Of a stretch of 64,000 bases of DNA, positions 12,747 through 25,485 are shown in pieces. How positions within the stretch are numbered: the first letter of the stretch is position 1; the number at the start of each line of letters is the position of its first letter. The notes beneath the pieces are model-generated. The model was given only the letters and a program-made list of their open reading frames with translations. It was not told where the DNA came from and did no database searches. A program made the translations under genes and the position numbers. Location: contig OY294068.1 of assembly GCA_958510875.1 (NCBI GenBank), positions 165,266,388-165,330,387 on the forward strand, read 5' to 3'. The stretch is from Endomychus coccineus. Taxonomy: Eukaryota; Arthropoda; Insecta; Coleoptera; Endomychidae.

Positions 12747-13335
12747 CTTAACTATTCCTCGATTAGGCTTCTCAAGCCATCCTTCTATAGCGGGGAATTT
12801 CTGACAATGGGAGCAAACGTATTTATGGAAGTAAATCGCTTTTCCCATCCTTGAAAGATTCAATAGGTCCCTTTTAACCCGTGGCAGATCATTGAGAGCA
12901 TCTACTTCGAATACGGGAATCACAAACACAAAGGACGGTAATAACTTGATTCGAAATATTCGAAATGTTCGTATCATTTTCATAAAATTAGAAGATAATT
13001 TTCGACTAGGTATCAATTCAACATCTGATACTAATACCATGTGAGTGGTAGACATTTCTCTAGCCACGTTTCTGCATACATTTATTGGATATATCAAATC
13101 CTTCTGCCTTTTATAAGTGATAATTTCATTGAAATTGGATACGTTGCAATCTGAAATTTCTTCCAAATTTGTATTATTTTGTATGTTGGGAGGTGACATT
13201 TCAGGAAAAACAAAATGAACCGAAACTCTCCTCATTCCTGGAAGACAAAAACAGATTTTCAACAGTTTTCTTAACAGTATGGAAGCATCGAAGTCTGGAA
13301 CAAAAGCTGCCACACTTATGGGGCCTTCCCAGTAC
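12747..13335 (-). CDS. B4GAT1: Beta-1,4-glucuronyltransferase 1-like, coding exon 2 (catalytic core)
   Basis: A 589-nt exon, residues 132-327 of the protein. The acceptor is TTGTAG|GTACTGGG (AG at 13337-13336). The first base completes an Arg codon begun in exon 1, giving RYWEGPISVAAFVPDFD, a hallmark opening of GT49 domains. NVAREMSTTHMVLVSDVEL holds the DxD-type nucleotide-sugar/metal motif as DVE at about residues 235-237. FVFVIPVFEV and the cysteine pair in CSHCQ follow. The donor is AAG|GTATGT (GT at 12746-12745). In animals the family adds beta-1,4-glucuronate to xylose on O-mannosyl glycans of dystroglycan, in the Golgi lumen, providing the primer for LARGE. That role is inferred from the family; the sequence shows only the fold motifs. 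Confidence 0.88.
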
Positions 13336-15588
13336 CTACAATTAGAATATGTGTGTTAACGATTTTGGAAAATTTTCAGACATATTTAAATGCAAACTTT
13401 GCTACAAAGTGTTATGAATATTGATTATTTTAAAAGGAAGGAGTAAAACTATTTGAGTCTACCTAATGAGATATAAGACAGATAGAGAACAGATCAATTA
13501 CTTTGCATTTATTGATGAGAATATACATTCCGTCACAACGATTAGGTAAGCCATGCTGGAGAGGTCATCTCATAAAGTAGGTATAAAGTATAGTATAATA
13601 AATAGATTAACTATAAAAGACTTCACAACTGTGAATATTCTATAACACTAAGAAGGATCATGCAGCAACGGTAAAAACTTTCTCTTTCTATTGATGAGCT
13701 CAAAGCAAAAATAGAAATAGCTGTCTAGAACTATCAGTTAGCTAGACTAGAGAGACCTTATCAATGGTATCTGGCAAAAGCCAACAAGAGATTCATCTTA
13801 TTCATCTATATCGTGAATGTTAAACTAACAATAATGATGAAGTACTAAGGATCTTTCAACTACCAAATATAGCCATTATCAGAGTAAACTGATTTACGAG
13901 AGATTTTATTAATCAGAGGTCAATTAAAGAAATAGAAATATTATTGGGTATTTAAGGTAATATCCCATAGTTAGGACGGAGTGAGAGTTAGCGAACGAAG
14001 TCATCTCTTGAATTGGTTTATATAGCACAAGGTATGTCCTCGTGCAACGGCCAAATGGTGAATGCACTCTCCTTGGAATTTTCAAACAAACTAGATATGA
14101 TGCTCTCAATTTACTCACATTTAAATACAATGTCCTACCTTGAACATTTTTCGAGTTATTGAGCAGAGCGGGCCGTCGAAATACATGAAGCTTATCGTTT
14201 TGTTTCTGTGCGCTAACTATCTGGCCGACTGGAGAGAAAAATAGTGCCTATAAACTCGGCGATTAGTACACGTACCAGAGCGCCATCTACAATTTACATT
14301 TAGCCGTTGAGATAACTAGGTTTGCCAGATGTCTGACTGTATCAGCTTTGTGTGCCAATAGCCCTTACTTTCTTTGATGCCGCCTGATTCTTCTCATGGA
14401 TTTGTAGCTTATTATAGTAGTCTATCCCCTTCTAAGATGGAGTACACATAAGAAAATGTATGCGGCGATCACGTAAACAGAATACCGACATCGCTGTTCG
14501 AAATCCTGCCCAGCTTGGAACAAACATGCAATATTGTTTAAAGCATTAACAAATTTAATAAAAAGGAAATATTCTCAGATCGGTTTACTCTTTGGTCGGT
14601 CGGGAATATACCAAGACAACGCAACTGGACAGACTGCGGTGCAATCTATTTGTCGGCTTATCTTTATCAGCTTATGCTGGAGACGACGTGAGGGTTGTTG
14701 GTTTCACATAGCGCAATCGAGCTCGCGCAACCAGACAGACTGCGACGCGCGCTTATAGCGGCTTATCTTTATGCGAAAGAGTTCGTGAGCGTAGGAAAAT
14801 CATGAGCCGATCGTTTCGGCACACTCGATCACTCTATCTTAACCCTTGCTTGCACTTATTCACTAACTCCAACAACTCCAGAGCGTCAGAAACGGCTACA
14901 AATTGATGTGGCTACTATATTGTCATGTTACATCAGTATATCAATTTGCGATCTGTTACTTCATACAACATTTCAGTATCAATAATAATCCGAGTGCCCG
15001 AAGTCCAGTTTTTTCCCTCTAGACTGATGACTTCAGCCATCATGCTATATCACAGTTAAGCCAGGAAAATATTATTCCGGCATATTGTGACCGTCGCCGT
15101 CGTGAACATTATTATATTTCAGATCCTATATGACATTACCAGGCAATGTGTTTTAAAATTGTTCTGTATTGCATTGTATTTATTGTTTGTCCGGTGCTGC
15201 GACTGCTGTTGGAATGTTTACATGGAAAAATAGAAGGTAGAATTAGAAAACTTGATACTAGCTTTTGAAGAAAAATCTCTACAAGGGGAAATATTTTAGC
15301 TGTATTTCCTCCATATTTTGCTAATATCAAGCGAACCACACCAACGGGTGAAAACTTTGGAGTGAACGAAAACCTGTATGAGCCACATTTTTCCATGGCA
15401 CAATACGTCAGAACCCGTCAAAAGGCGTAACATCAGATGAATCTGCACGTCGCTTTCAAATGCACGAGAACTGTATGACTTAAGTAAACTTGTGTAGCAT
15501 CACAACATAACCTAACATGTCAGAACAATTTGTCCCCGACTTCATTGTAACACATAATATAATATAATTCATGAAAGTAAGCTCTCAC
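13336..15588. other. B4GAT1-like intron 1 with a GC-richer patch
   Basis: Intron between coding exons 1 and 2. At 14150-14830 base composition rises. A diverged ~43-bp direct repeat appears near 14626 and 14735, both ending in CGGCTTATCTTTAT. No domain or splice-flanked exon was found. Confidence 0.4.
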
Positions 15589-15980
15589 CTTACAATTTCT
15601 GGTATATAATTGGCATAATCAGCAGTTATTTGAGTTACATATGTAAGGTTAGGTTCTATATTCAAATCCCATCTCCCATTCATTACGTTATATAAAACTT
15701 TGTAGGAACTATTTTCCTTCTTTTCGGGGGAAAACTCAATATCATCTTCTCCATAGATTAGTCTATCAGGTAAGCCATAGTTGAAATTACAAAAACTTTT
15801 ATTTCTCACTATATAATTGCTTAAGAAATGTCCTGGTTCCAGAGATGTTCTTGTATCCGGAGATACATTGAAAATATAAATGGTAGGAGGATAGTTAACC
15901 AGTATTGCAATAATAAGTAAACAGGAAATGATGATGGCCAGATGTTTCGAGGTTTTAATTTTATTCCGAATCCTTGGCAT
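15589..15980 (-). CDS. B4GAT1: Beta-1,4-glucuronyltransferase 1-like, coding exon 1 (signal anchor)
   Basis: Start and stem of a type II Golgi membrane protein. The basic N-terminus (MPRIRNKIKTSKH) is followed by a hydrophobic segment at residues 14-28 and then a lumenal stem with several N-glycosylation sequons (NKS, NSS, NLT). The exon ends two bases into an Arg codon at donor AAG|GTGAGAG (GT at 15588-15587), matching the 1-base start of exon 2. Assembled coding length is 392+589+126+198 nt, or 434 residues, close to vertebrate B4GAT1 (about 415). The ATG at 15980 lies a few bases inside a possible acceptor (TTTTAG, AG at 15991-15990), so the 5' UTR is probably split by an intron. An overlapping upstream ATG at 15985 is out of frame and might lower initiation. 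Confidence 0.85.
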
Positions 15981-15989
15981 GGCATTTTG

Positions 15990-17539
15990 CTAAAATATTC
16001 TTGAGATTAGTTTATTCCAATTCCGACATCTCCGAAGGCAAGTTCAAAATTCTCTGAAAAAAAAAACATACCACGGATTACTTAAAGTCCGGCATAGGAT
16101 TTATCATCTCCGATCAAAACTACCCCACATTACCATAGTTTTATCAATAGTTTCACTTGATTCAATATATTTCTGGAAATTTCCTAAGAATTCCTTAAAC
16201 ACACATAAAAACATATTTTTCCATATAGCCAAGTTCATTTCTTGACAAGCTTTCCAATGATGTAGGAGTAACTATTTAATTTAATACATGCATACATACA
16301 TACACACCTATATTTGATGCAAATACCTAATTATATGCCAAAAATAATTGAATTCTACATTATTGATGAAAAAGAGTTTCCATCACAGTTTCACCAGACA
16401 TAAGTATGATAATATGCGATTTTTAGAAAGGTTTAGATAGTTCAGTTATGGTGAACAGGCTATAGATATATTCGCTTTTAATTAATTTTGAATACTTCCA
16501 AAACAATCTCTAGAGATATTGAAATGTAACAAAAACAATATTGTTCCTATTTTCAACACCATAAAGCGATCTGCAAATTTTCAAACCTATACGAGCAATA
16601 GGAACATCGCAACCTCTCTTCGTCTCCATAGTGAATTACGTACATACGCACATACACACATAAACACACACATGAGCGACTTCATATCAAAAATAGTCTG
16701 GATCGATTCAGAAATGCTCAAAACGAGTATATCCTAGTTCAAAAATCTTAATTAGCGACTGAAAACCTCAATAATCAATTTCATTGAAATCGGGTTGATA
16801 GAATGCGAGTTATCTTAATTTTGCCCATTTAGAGACCGGCGCGACCCGATTTCAAGTTGTTGTTGAAAAATTGCCCATATCTGGGAAAATATGCATTTTG
16901 GGGAAAACTATTATTCACGATAAAATGTTTATTTGTTTCTGGATTGTTTGAAAAAGTCCTTCTCACCTCTCCCCCTCTTCAAAAATAACATTACTTCTTC
17001 CGGTTTCTCATGAAAAACTCGGAAAATATCAATATTCGAGGAAAATTTTGACAAAAAATCATTTCAACATGACAAAACAACTTCCAACTATAAAATTTAA
17101 TTTCTATTCAAAATTGTCCATTTTTCATTTTTGACATCATTTTTATTTCGCTACTATACGTAGTATATAGTATATGGGAAGCCCAAACAAGATTTTTCAG
17201 GAATGTTTTTGGAGGGCTGTAACTCGGAAAGGATGCATTATTTCTAAAAAATAACAAGAGTAAAAGAAAAAAAATCATGTTTACTATTTTAGGATATTAA
17301 CTCGGTATCAAACAAAGAGCACGGTTTCGTACATCCCACTTATCAACCTGGACACCATTAGCAAAGTTCAATTAAAATTCGAATCCATCGCCACTATTGG
17401 AGTTAAAATGCTTCATTTATTGCTATGGTGGCACTTCTGGTTGATAGATCACAAACCGTATCTCATGTTCGAGTTCTCACATGTCTGGAGACCAGAGCAA
17501 TATATGTTGAAGCCAGCAATGAAACAATAAACGTTTCAT
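15990..17539. other. Upstream region of B4GAT1-like gene, no gene seen
   Basis: Contains a short CATA microsatellite near 16288-16300 and a CA-rich tract near 16640-16672. The promoter and 5' UTR exon(s) of the B4GAT1-like gene should lie here or further right, but no clear TATA or initiator was recognised. Confidence 0.35.
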
Positions 17540-18590
17540 AAAAGAGGCATATAATGCCAAAATAAGATCAAAGCTTATCCAATGTCCAAATAGCTCACGT
17601 TCGTTTTGGACTTTCGCCAAAGCAATTAGTAGGAGTTTAAATCACAGTTCATTCCCTCCCTTAACCAAAGATGATGGCACACTGGCTACTACACCACAAG
17701 AAAAATCCAACTTTTTTGCTGGACTGTTTACAGCAAATACAACTTTGGATCCACAAGACAAGGTCCCTCCCAATATTGCTGCCATCGATAGTCATATGCC
17801 TGAAATTATCTTTCGTCAATGCACAATTAGGCGCATTTTGCTTGATCTCAATACCAGAATGTCTATGGGGCCAGACGGAATGCCACCTGTCGTTCTCAAG
17901 GAATATGACCCTGAATTAACACCAGTTTTCTGCAGGTTGCTTATCCGCTCATAAAACTTGGTATGTTTCCTTCCAGCTGGAAGACAGCTAGAGCGTTACC
18001 AATTCCAAAAATAGGGAAGAAGAGCCTTCCTAATAATTATAGACCCATTGCACTATAATCTCTGGTCTCGAAAGTAATGAAGCAAGCAATCAACATCTAG
18101 CTTATCAAATACCTAGAGAGCTACAAAATTGTGAATGACCGGCAATATGGCTTTCGTCCGCAAACACCACCAGGAGACCTACTTGGCCACGTAACACATG
18201 TATAGCAGAAGCCTATTGAAAGACATGGGGAATCTCTAGCTGTATAATTGGATATCCCCAAAGCATTTGACCGAGTCTGAGATGAAAGCCTTCTTGGGAA
18301 ACTTCCGTCATATGGTTTGCCGGCTCAACTGTGTCGCTTACCATTGAGTTTTCTCTCAGATAGATCACTCCATGTGGTGATTGATGGAGTATCCTCCGAT
18401 ACAATGGCTATCAAAGCTGGTGTTCCACAGGGACCTGTCTTGCTTGGTTTCTGCTCCATATCAGCGATCTGCTTGAAGTGACCACCTGTCCCGTCCACAG
18501 CTTTGTAGATCATGGAACACTTCATACTGCTTCCTCATCTAGAGCCCCTATACCATCCAATGAAGCCAGAGGAGCGAGACCAGGGTGACT
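17540..18590 (+). pseudogene. Non-LTR retrotransposon reverse transcriptase relic (Jockey-like)
   Basis: Plus-strand frames give consecutive reverse transcriptase blocks: SFWTFAKAISRSLN, then MGPDGMPPVVLKEYDPEL, a frameshifted NNYRPIAL with LVSKVMKQAIN, DRQYGFRPQTPPGDLLGHVTH, LDIPKAFDR, GLPAQLCRLPLSFLSDRS, and AIKAGVPQGPVL. These are fingers and palm motifs of LINE reverse transcriptases; the catalytic FADD block is reached only as FVDHGTLHT. Multiple stops and frameshifts show a dead, 5'- and 3'-truncated copy. The motif wording suggests the Jockey clade; the clade call is tentative. Confidence 0.8.
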
Positions 18591-19192
18591 GTGAAAAATT
18601 TTGTTCGTTTTATAATTTTTTCAAACTGTCAAACTTCTTCCTACCAGACCTCATTTTTTTATCGAACAGCGAAGTTGTCGAACTCTTTACTTAGTGAGGC
18701 CTTTTCCTATGCCTATAACCTCCAAGCCTTCATGAAAAATACGAATGTCTATCTCCTGTCCCTACATTCCACTGCTGGCTTACACAATGTTCTTCCAAGA
18801 TTATAAGTTTCCCTTTCGGGTAGTCAAAGAATAAAAAAAGTCAATTTTAATTGTGAAACTTCGAAGAACAGCGGTTGGAAGAAACTTCCGACAGACAAAC
18901 GAATGAATAGATCAACATTTTTTGAAACGTGAAGATCAATGTATGGATATTTCCGACCGATCACCAAACATTTGTTCCGAAGAAAAGTGAAACAGTAAAA
19001 GTGAGGAGAACATTCCTATCATTGGCTTAACTTTTTTCTAAGTATGAAGTTTTGCTAAGGCAATTTTCTCACATGAATTTGATTTTTTTAAAAACGCACT
19101 TGGTTTTTTATTTCATTATTTCGACTGTTAGAAGGTAGATGTTGGTAAACTGATCTTCACCAAAATCGAAACTCGACTTTGTTAACACTTAC

Positions 19193-19353
19193 ATGATACA
19201 ATCTTCCGTCAATTCTACTTTTCGTAATAGTACCTCTTGAAGAATTTTGAGCCGGCGCATAACCACTTTGGTTAGGTTCACGAACCAGTTCTGTTACAGA
19301 TTTCGATTTTACATGAAAACGAGTGATTGATGAAACAAATGGTGGCAAATCTT
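19193..19353 (-). CDS. Exon-like ORF of unknown function
   Basis: Minus-strand open frame beginning LPPFVSSITRFHVKSKS and ending GRLYH at a donor CAT|GTAAGT (GT at 19192-19191). A weak acceptor (AAATCTAAG) sits at the other end. It is not joined in phase with the next exon-like ORF at 19658-19836. No domain is recognised. It may be a chance ORF. Confidence 0.2.
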
Positions 19354-19657
19354 AGATTTGAACCCATGAGAAGAAGAACTCAAGTAACCTATGTCGATAG
19401 AGTTTTAGAAAGTTAATAACTAATGGACATGAATACTACAACCTACTGTGTTAATTGCAGAATAAATCAATCATTCCTACAAAATTAACCTGAATAATAA
19501 CTAAATTCAATACCACGTTCGTTATCCTTTCATGCATCTATTCGTTTCTAGTAAAATTATAGTTTGATCTACCCCATACAATATAAATAAGATAATATTA
19601 CATCATTTCCTGAATTAGTAAATTTTCGATGAAATGTAAATTAATGAGAATACTTAC

Positions 19658-19836
19658 TTTATGAATGGATCGTAATCATGATGAAAAGCACATGGTTTCC
19701 AGGAACTACCACAGTTGTTTATCACTGGAAAGTGCTGTACTCTAACGAGAAACCGAAGCAGAAAGGACCGCAGTAGAAAATCAATATCGCGAAGGAAAAC
19801 AGAAATAACGCGCCGTTTCTTTCTATAGATTATCAT
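19658..19836 (-). CDS. Exon-like ORF of unknown function
   Basis: An ATG-led minus-strand frame (MIIYRKKRRV) that ends in HHDYDPFIK at a strong donor AAA|GTAAGT (GT at 19657-19656). It contains a weakly hydrophobic stretch (FLLRSFLLRFLVRV). No family is recognised and no phase-compatible partner exon was found. Confidence 0.2.
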
Positions 19837-20556
19837 TATGCCGCATTCATTTCCATAACAGCTGTTACTTCACGAAAATATCGTATTCACGAATCTAAAC
19901 TGTTTCTATTGTCAGTCATGGCAAGGATTAATTGTTGATTAAGACTGGAAAAAGCTCCAACATGTAGAAATGGGTCATTTCGGTAGAATCTGCTTTTTAG
20001 CTCAACCGATTATTTTCAACATCTGAAATGTGTTATTGGTAGAAACATGGTATTTCTTGCGAGAATAAGAATGTTTTCGTCAATAGCAAACAAGTTATAA
20101 GCATGTCTTGTACTCAAACTAGTACGATTAAGTACAATTATCATCTTCTCCGCTATTCCGTCCTGTCGAAATTTTAGCCAGCTTCCTTGCGAAGAAATAG
20201 TAATACCAGTAGATAAACGAACGGTTGATATAATTATTCATATACCACTCATTCATCCTTTTGAGCAACTCTTACTCCGCGACAAGTTTCTATTAGTTGA
20301 TGACCTGCAGGACTGTTCAAATTGTACCCAACTTTTTCTATGAAAACGAGTCTAATGTGCATGTATTCGCGCATAAGCTTTTCAAATCAAATCATGCGAA
20401 TTGACTGAAATTCGGATAAGAAAGTACTGTACGGTTCAAGAAAGATGACCGATGGACATGTCACATTCGGTTCACTAAGCGCTGTTCACGTTAAGAAATG
20501 ATATCATACTTGATAGATTGATGGATAGATAGATCATTTTATTCATGTTATGTCCA

Positions 20557-21752
20557 TAATAGTCTAGGAGCCAGAGCGATATTGATGGTCTGAACATTAA
20601 TCCGATGGTACTATGGCTTATCGTTAGAGGACGGTTCAATGACCAATTCATCTCACAGACCGAATTTTCGCCGGCTGCTAGATCTCGAGATACAGCCTCC
20701 GCAAATTGTTCATTTTTTCACTGGAAGTTAACCCTTTTCAAGTTGCGGTTACTTGAAAAGCAAGCCATTCTTGTACACTTCCACCATGTGCCATCATTTT
20801 TTATCGTTGTCAAGTTAACCCTCCCAAACCTGGTGGACAATGTTCATTGGTGTTGGAAATTGTTAACATACCCTGTGTCACCAAAAGTTATCGGCCCATT
20901 TCCTAGTAATTGGCCATTATTTAGACCAAAAATGTTTTTTATTCTCAATTTGTCGCTAAACCTTGCGGATTACAAGGTAACATGATTGCATCATGTTAAA
21001 CAACTTTATTGGAGGTCAAATAAAGATTTTAAATTATTGCTATCACTCCTTGTCTGTTTCAGTCCCCCAAAACCCTCTAAAACCGGCCGTTTCAATTTTT
21101 AACTCAGCCAGAATCTCAATAATTGTCTAATTTATCATAAAATTGGTCATATTATCCATATTGTTCATATTTTTCTGGGGGTTGTTTTAAAGGATTGTGG
21201 CGGGTTGAAATAGGCAAGGAGTGATAGGCAATAATTATAAATCCCTATTTGACCTCCAATAAAGTTATTCAACATAGTAAAATCATGCTACCTTGTAATC
21301 CGCAAGGTTTACCCACAAAATGAGAAAAAACCATTGTTGGTCCAAATAATGACCAATTACTCGGAAATGAACCGATAAATTTTGATGGCATAGGGTATCT
21401 TAACAATTGCCAACATCAATGAACATTTTTCAACAGATTTGGGAGGGTTAATTGCAGTCCATTTTCGGTCCAATTTTAACTGATCAGCATGATAAACGGA
21501 CCCGATAAATAATGATGGCACACGGTGGAAGTGTTTAAGAATGACATGCTCTCCACGTAACCCCAACTTAGAAAAGGTGAACCTCCAGTCAAAAATAAAC
21601 AATTTGCGGAGGCTGTATCTCGAGATCTAGCAGTCGGTGGAAATTCTGTCTGTGAGATGAATTGGTCATTGGACCGTCCCCTAACGATAAACCGTAGTGC
21701 CATCGGGTTAATGTTCAGACCATCAATATCGCTCTGGCTACTAGACTATAAT
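20557..21752. mobile_element. 1.2-kb foldback element
   Basis: The left arm (about 20557-21060) and right arm (about 21215-21752) are inverted copies with scattered mismatches and small indels. Matched blocks include the outer AGCCAGAGCGATATTGATGG, the inner TTTGACCTCCAATAAAG, and CAAGGAGTGATAG. The outer ends read ATAATAGTCTAG and its complement CTAGACTATA. Open frames inside the arms (for instance 20605-20985) are by-products of the repeat. No transposase is encoded. Confidence 0.8.
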
Positions 21753-21845
21753 ATGTTTAAACTCGTCATCATAAAATCATCATAAGATAACAATCTCAAA
21801 TTTTAAAACAGTAGTATTAAAAACTGTAAAATTTAAAAATGTATC

Positions 21846-23300
21846 TTAAAAAAATCCTCTGTGGAATAAAACCGATTTCTTGAATTCTTTCAGTGGTAAT
21901 TCTCTAATAGGTTCAGACAATTCATTAAAATATTGAAACGCTAAAAATATTGGACTATTTTCAGATTTTTTAAGTCTAAGAAAATCTGTACGAATATTTC
22001 TCTTATTACGAGTATTATCATGAAAATTCACACTCAATGAGTACTTCTCACTACAACTATGTGCATACTCAAGGCATTCATATATATACATATACAGATT
22101 TGGAAATGTCAATATACCTAATCCCTTAAATGCTTTTCTACAGCATTCCTTATAACCAATACTCATCGCTCTCCTTTGTAATACGAAAATCTCATTTTTT
22201 TAAGAACAATTACCCCAAACTAAGATAGCGTAACGTAACTGGCTTTCAATTAAAGAAAAATATGCAGTCTTTATCACACAAGGAGATAGCGTGACTGACA
22301 TAATGTTCTCTAAGTAAGTCTATCATCTATATGTACACCTAAAATTTTCGTACGTTCATCAAAACTATTTGTTGTCTTTGGAGAAAAGAGTATTTTTACC
22401 GTTTTGTTCTCATTCACACAAAGACCATTTCCCGAAAATTATTCCACGGCTCTATTCATGCTTATTCTACTCTGTTCCTCCACATGATCTAGATCCTTTC
22501 TAGAATTTGACGCTGTTACATCATCAGCAAATAGTACAGTTTACATGAATGACAACTATTCCGGCAAGTCATTAACAAAATTTATAAATAATGAAGGTCC
22601 CAATATGTATCCTTGGGGTACACCAATCGTAAATAATTCCTTTTCAAACCATCTGCCATCCATACACACTGCTTGATGACAATCTGTTAAAAACGACTTA
22701 ATAATATTGACACTAACAATATCAAATTCATATTTCTCAAGTTTTTCGAAAGGTTTAGCATGGACAACACAGTCAAATGCTTTTGTTAGGTCTATAAATA
22801 GTGATGGCGAATGTAGACCTTGTTCAAATCTATCAGTAGTTTTATTACCGAATTCATTGCTCATGTTGTATTGCGTTGCTTTCTGTAACCAAATTGTTAT
22901 GTTGCAAATAAATTGTCACATTCGAAGTGATCAACAATTTGTACACTTAATTTTCCAAAATTTTTGAAAATAACTCTACTAATGACATCGGCCTGTAATT
23001 TGTAATTTCATTTATGTCATCAGATTTATTTCCTTTGATATTTTCAAACAGTTTAGGAAAATGCCATCCTCAATACATTTATTGACCAACTTTGTGATCG
23101 GTGAATGTGGTCAATATTTATTTTTAATAGTATGACTGAAAGGCCAAAAGAATCTTTGGAACTACTATTTTTAAATCCCATTATTATTTCTCTGATCTGA
23201 ATAAATGAAACTGTGGAAAAAGAAAAATAATTATATGTCAGAGAATTATTTTGTAAGACGCTTATCGGGTCTAAATTGGTTACTTCTAGAACCAATTATA
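21846..23300 (-). pseudogene. Non-LTR retrotransposon relic (RT to C-terminus)
   Basis: Minus-strand fragments in element order: IREIIMGFKNSSSKD (about 23230-23130), NYRPMS-like remnant, SLFIDLTKAFDCVVHAK and IGVPQGYILGPSLFINFVNDLPE split by indels (22864-22556), and a C-terminal KECCRKAFKGLGILTFPNLY ending in LPLKEFKK (22166-21846). This is the palm-to-C-terminus order of Jockey/CR1-type LINEs. Stops and frameshifts separate the pieces and the FADD block is missing or decayed. Confidence 0.75.
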
Positions 23301-23599
23301 TATACATAGAAACCAGGAACATATAACTTTATATACAAAAACTAAAACTTCTTGAAATATTGGCAAAACACGGCTTTGGAAAGTTTTGATGAGATTAAGT
23401 TTTTTAAATACAGTAAGGATGATCCACAATGTGGGTTAATGGAGTTACTTGACATTTTAATAAAACGTGTTCCTTTTTTTATATCAGTATATCAAACTAG
23501 AAAATGAAGGTTTGTATCTCGACGAAGCATGAACCTTGAAAGATGGTCATTACTTGCAAAGATTCAAGGACTAAGATGGTGGAAATGATGGGAGTTGGT

Positions 23600-23966
23600 G
23601 GAGCAAGGTATATTGTACTGCATGCTGGTTATACAGCAGGTTTGATTCGTAGTGCCGTACTAATGTTTTCTTCGAAAACAAATAATGATGAAAGCATGAA
23701 AACTTGTCAGTGGAGAGCTTTCGTTCGAGGCTTAGAGACAGAATTTTTTCGGAGGGCTGAGAGTGTGTTCTTATTGCTCGTCATCTTACTGGATCGTCAT
23801 TTTCTTTCTTGTTTGTACTAATTTAATTTAGGCTTAGGTTTAGAATTTGTATGTATTATTTTGCTCGTCTGGGGGGTCAAGTTGAGTAGCTTATGCTAGA
23901 TCTTCGCCTCCCATTAGAGTATTTCTATTCTCAATAAAGTTATATTATTATTATTATTATTATTAT
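23600..23966 (+). mobile_element. Probable LINE 3' end with (TTA)n tail
   Basis: The block ends with CCCATTAGAGTATTTCTATT, then TCAATAAAGTTA, and runs into a (TTA)n microsatellite at 23942-23966. A poly(A)-signal-like sequence followed by a short tandem tail is typical of several LINE 3' ends. No reverse transcriptase is attached, so the clade is unknown. Confidence 0.4.
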
Positions 23967-24179
23967 GTCAATTTCTTGGTAAAATGAATCATAACAACTT
24001 CGGCATTGGTTTAAATGTCAACTTTTAGTGAATTGAGAATAACGCGAATTGGTTTGAATTCCAACTTTTAGGGTTCATGTTAGTGTTTAAGTTGAGGTGA
24101 ATGTTGAAAGTCAAAGTTTAATGAAGCGGATAATTCTGTGTTATCGATATTTATGTGCAATATTTGAAGGATCTATATC

Positions 24180-25285
24180 ATGTCGGCAATCCTTTGGAAT
24201 AGGCGTTTGTTTCAGCGATGACCTCATCGTTGGAGTCAAATCTATTTCCGCCGAGCCATTTCTTCAAGTTTAGAAGTAGATAATAATAGGCGAAATCTAG
24301 AGAATATGGTGGATGACGAAGCAATTTACGCAATTTTACCATTGCGACTGCGGACCTGTGCGCCGCTGCGTTGTCCTGGTGGAAGAGCACTTTTTTCTTT
24401 GCCAAAGGCGGCCGTTTTCACTTCAAATCGGCGTCGAATCGATCCAACAGCTCTGCGTAATATACGCTGTTGATCGTTTTGCCATTTTCAACGTAACCGA
24501 TATGTACGATAACGTGTGCATCCCAAAAAACTGTCGCCATGACTTTGTTGGATGATAAACCCACTCTGGCTTTTTAGGCTTCGATTCCCCAAGACAAGTT
24601 CTAGTGTGTTGTGATGGATCCACGTTTCGTTCACGGTTACGAAACGGCGTGAAAAGTCCTTCTTATCGTGCTTGAACATTGCCAAACACTCCTTTGGAGT
24701 TGTTACAAGGTCACGCTTGTTGCCAACGGAGAGCAAATGCTGCATCGAACTGGTAGATAGCTTTCTCATATTCAAAAATGTATGCAAAATGTTCCGTACC
24801 TATTCGGTTGAGATGCCCATAGCCTCAGCAATCTCGTGCATTCTAACTCACTGATCGTTCAATATCATACCATGGATTTTATCGACGATTTCTGGCGTTC
24901 TAACCTCAATTGGACGATCAGAATGTTCGGCGTCCTTTGTGGTCATACTACCACAACGAAAGTGAATGAACCACTTGTGAATCGTTCCAATCGATGGTGA
25001 GGAGTTCCCAAAATGTTTAATAAGCGATGCTTTGATTTGCGTAATGTTTTTTTTTCCATGCAAGAAATAATGTTTAATCAAGACGCGAAATTCACTTTTT
25101 CTCATGTTTACAAAAATCTTCAAGGCTGCTTGCTTTCGATCAGTGCCAAAACAGAACTGAATGGCATATCAGTCTGAAGATTTTAATGCGTCCTAATTAA
25201 ATATGGTACATCACAAAAGTCACATGGGATTTTGGATTGTGGCGCCATCTGTTCTATTTTTCAGGGACTTTTCACCTTGCCCTGG
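24180..25285 (-). pseudogene. Mariner element copy A (DD34D transposase, broken)
   Basis: Minus-strand pieces follow mariner order. The N-terminal helix-turn-helix region is MRKSEFRVLIKHYFLHGKK to DAEHSDRPIEVRTPEIVDK (25123-24848). Then come RDLVTTPKECLAMFKHD, FVTVNETWIHHNT (first catalytic region, with the family's D replaced by N) and a frameshift. VLFHQDNAAAHRSAV gives the second Asp, and decayed HPPYSLDFAYY the third. The 5' terminal repeat ends at 25285 in CTTTTCACCTTGCCCTGG, followed by TA. The 3' terminal repeat is absent, so the copy is truncated near 24180. Its N-terminal 400 bp are duplicated in inverted orientation at 26924-27312. Confidence 0.85.
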
Positions 25286-25485
25286 TATTGTGTAAAGCAC
25301 TGAAGTGAAGCAGTTCATAAAGCAGTGCTTAAACGCCTAAAGTAGTGAAGTGAAGAAGCTCGTATCACAGTGAAATGAATTAATTTAATGTGCTTGTGAA
25401 ATAAGCTGGAGTAAGAGCGTACGTATGATAGCATGCAAATACCTTTTTAATTTCAGAATTAAATTTGTCTACTGCTAACATATAC

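Noticed and set aside
20605..20985. 126-codon plus-strand ORF as a gene
   Set aside because: It lies in one arm of a foldback; the mirrored arm gives different frames, and no domain or splice context is seen.
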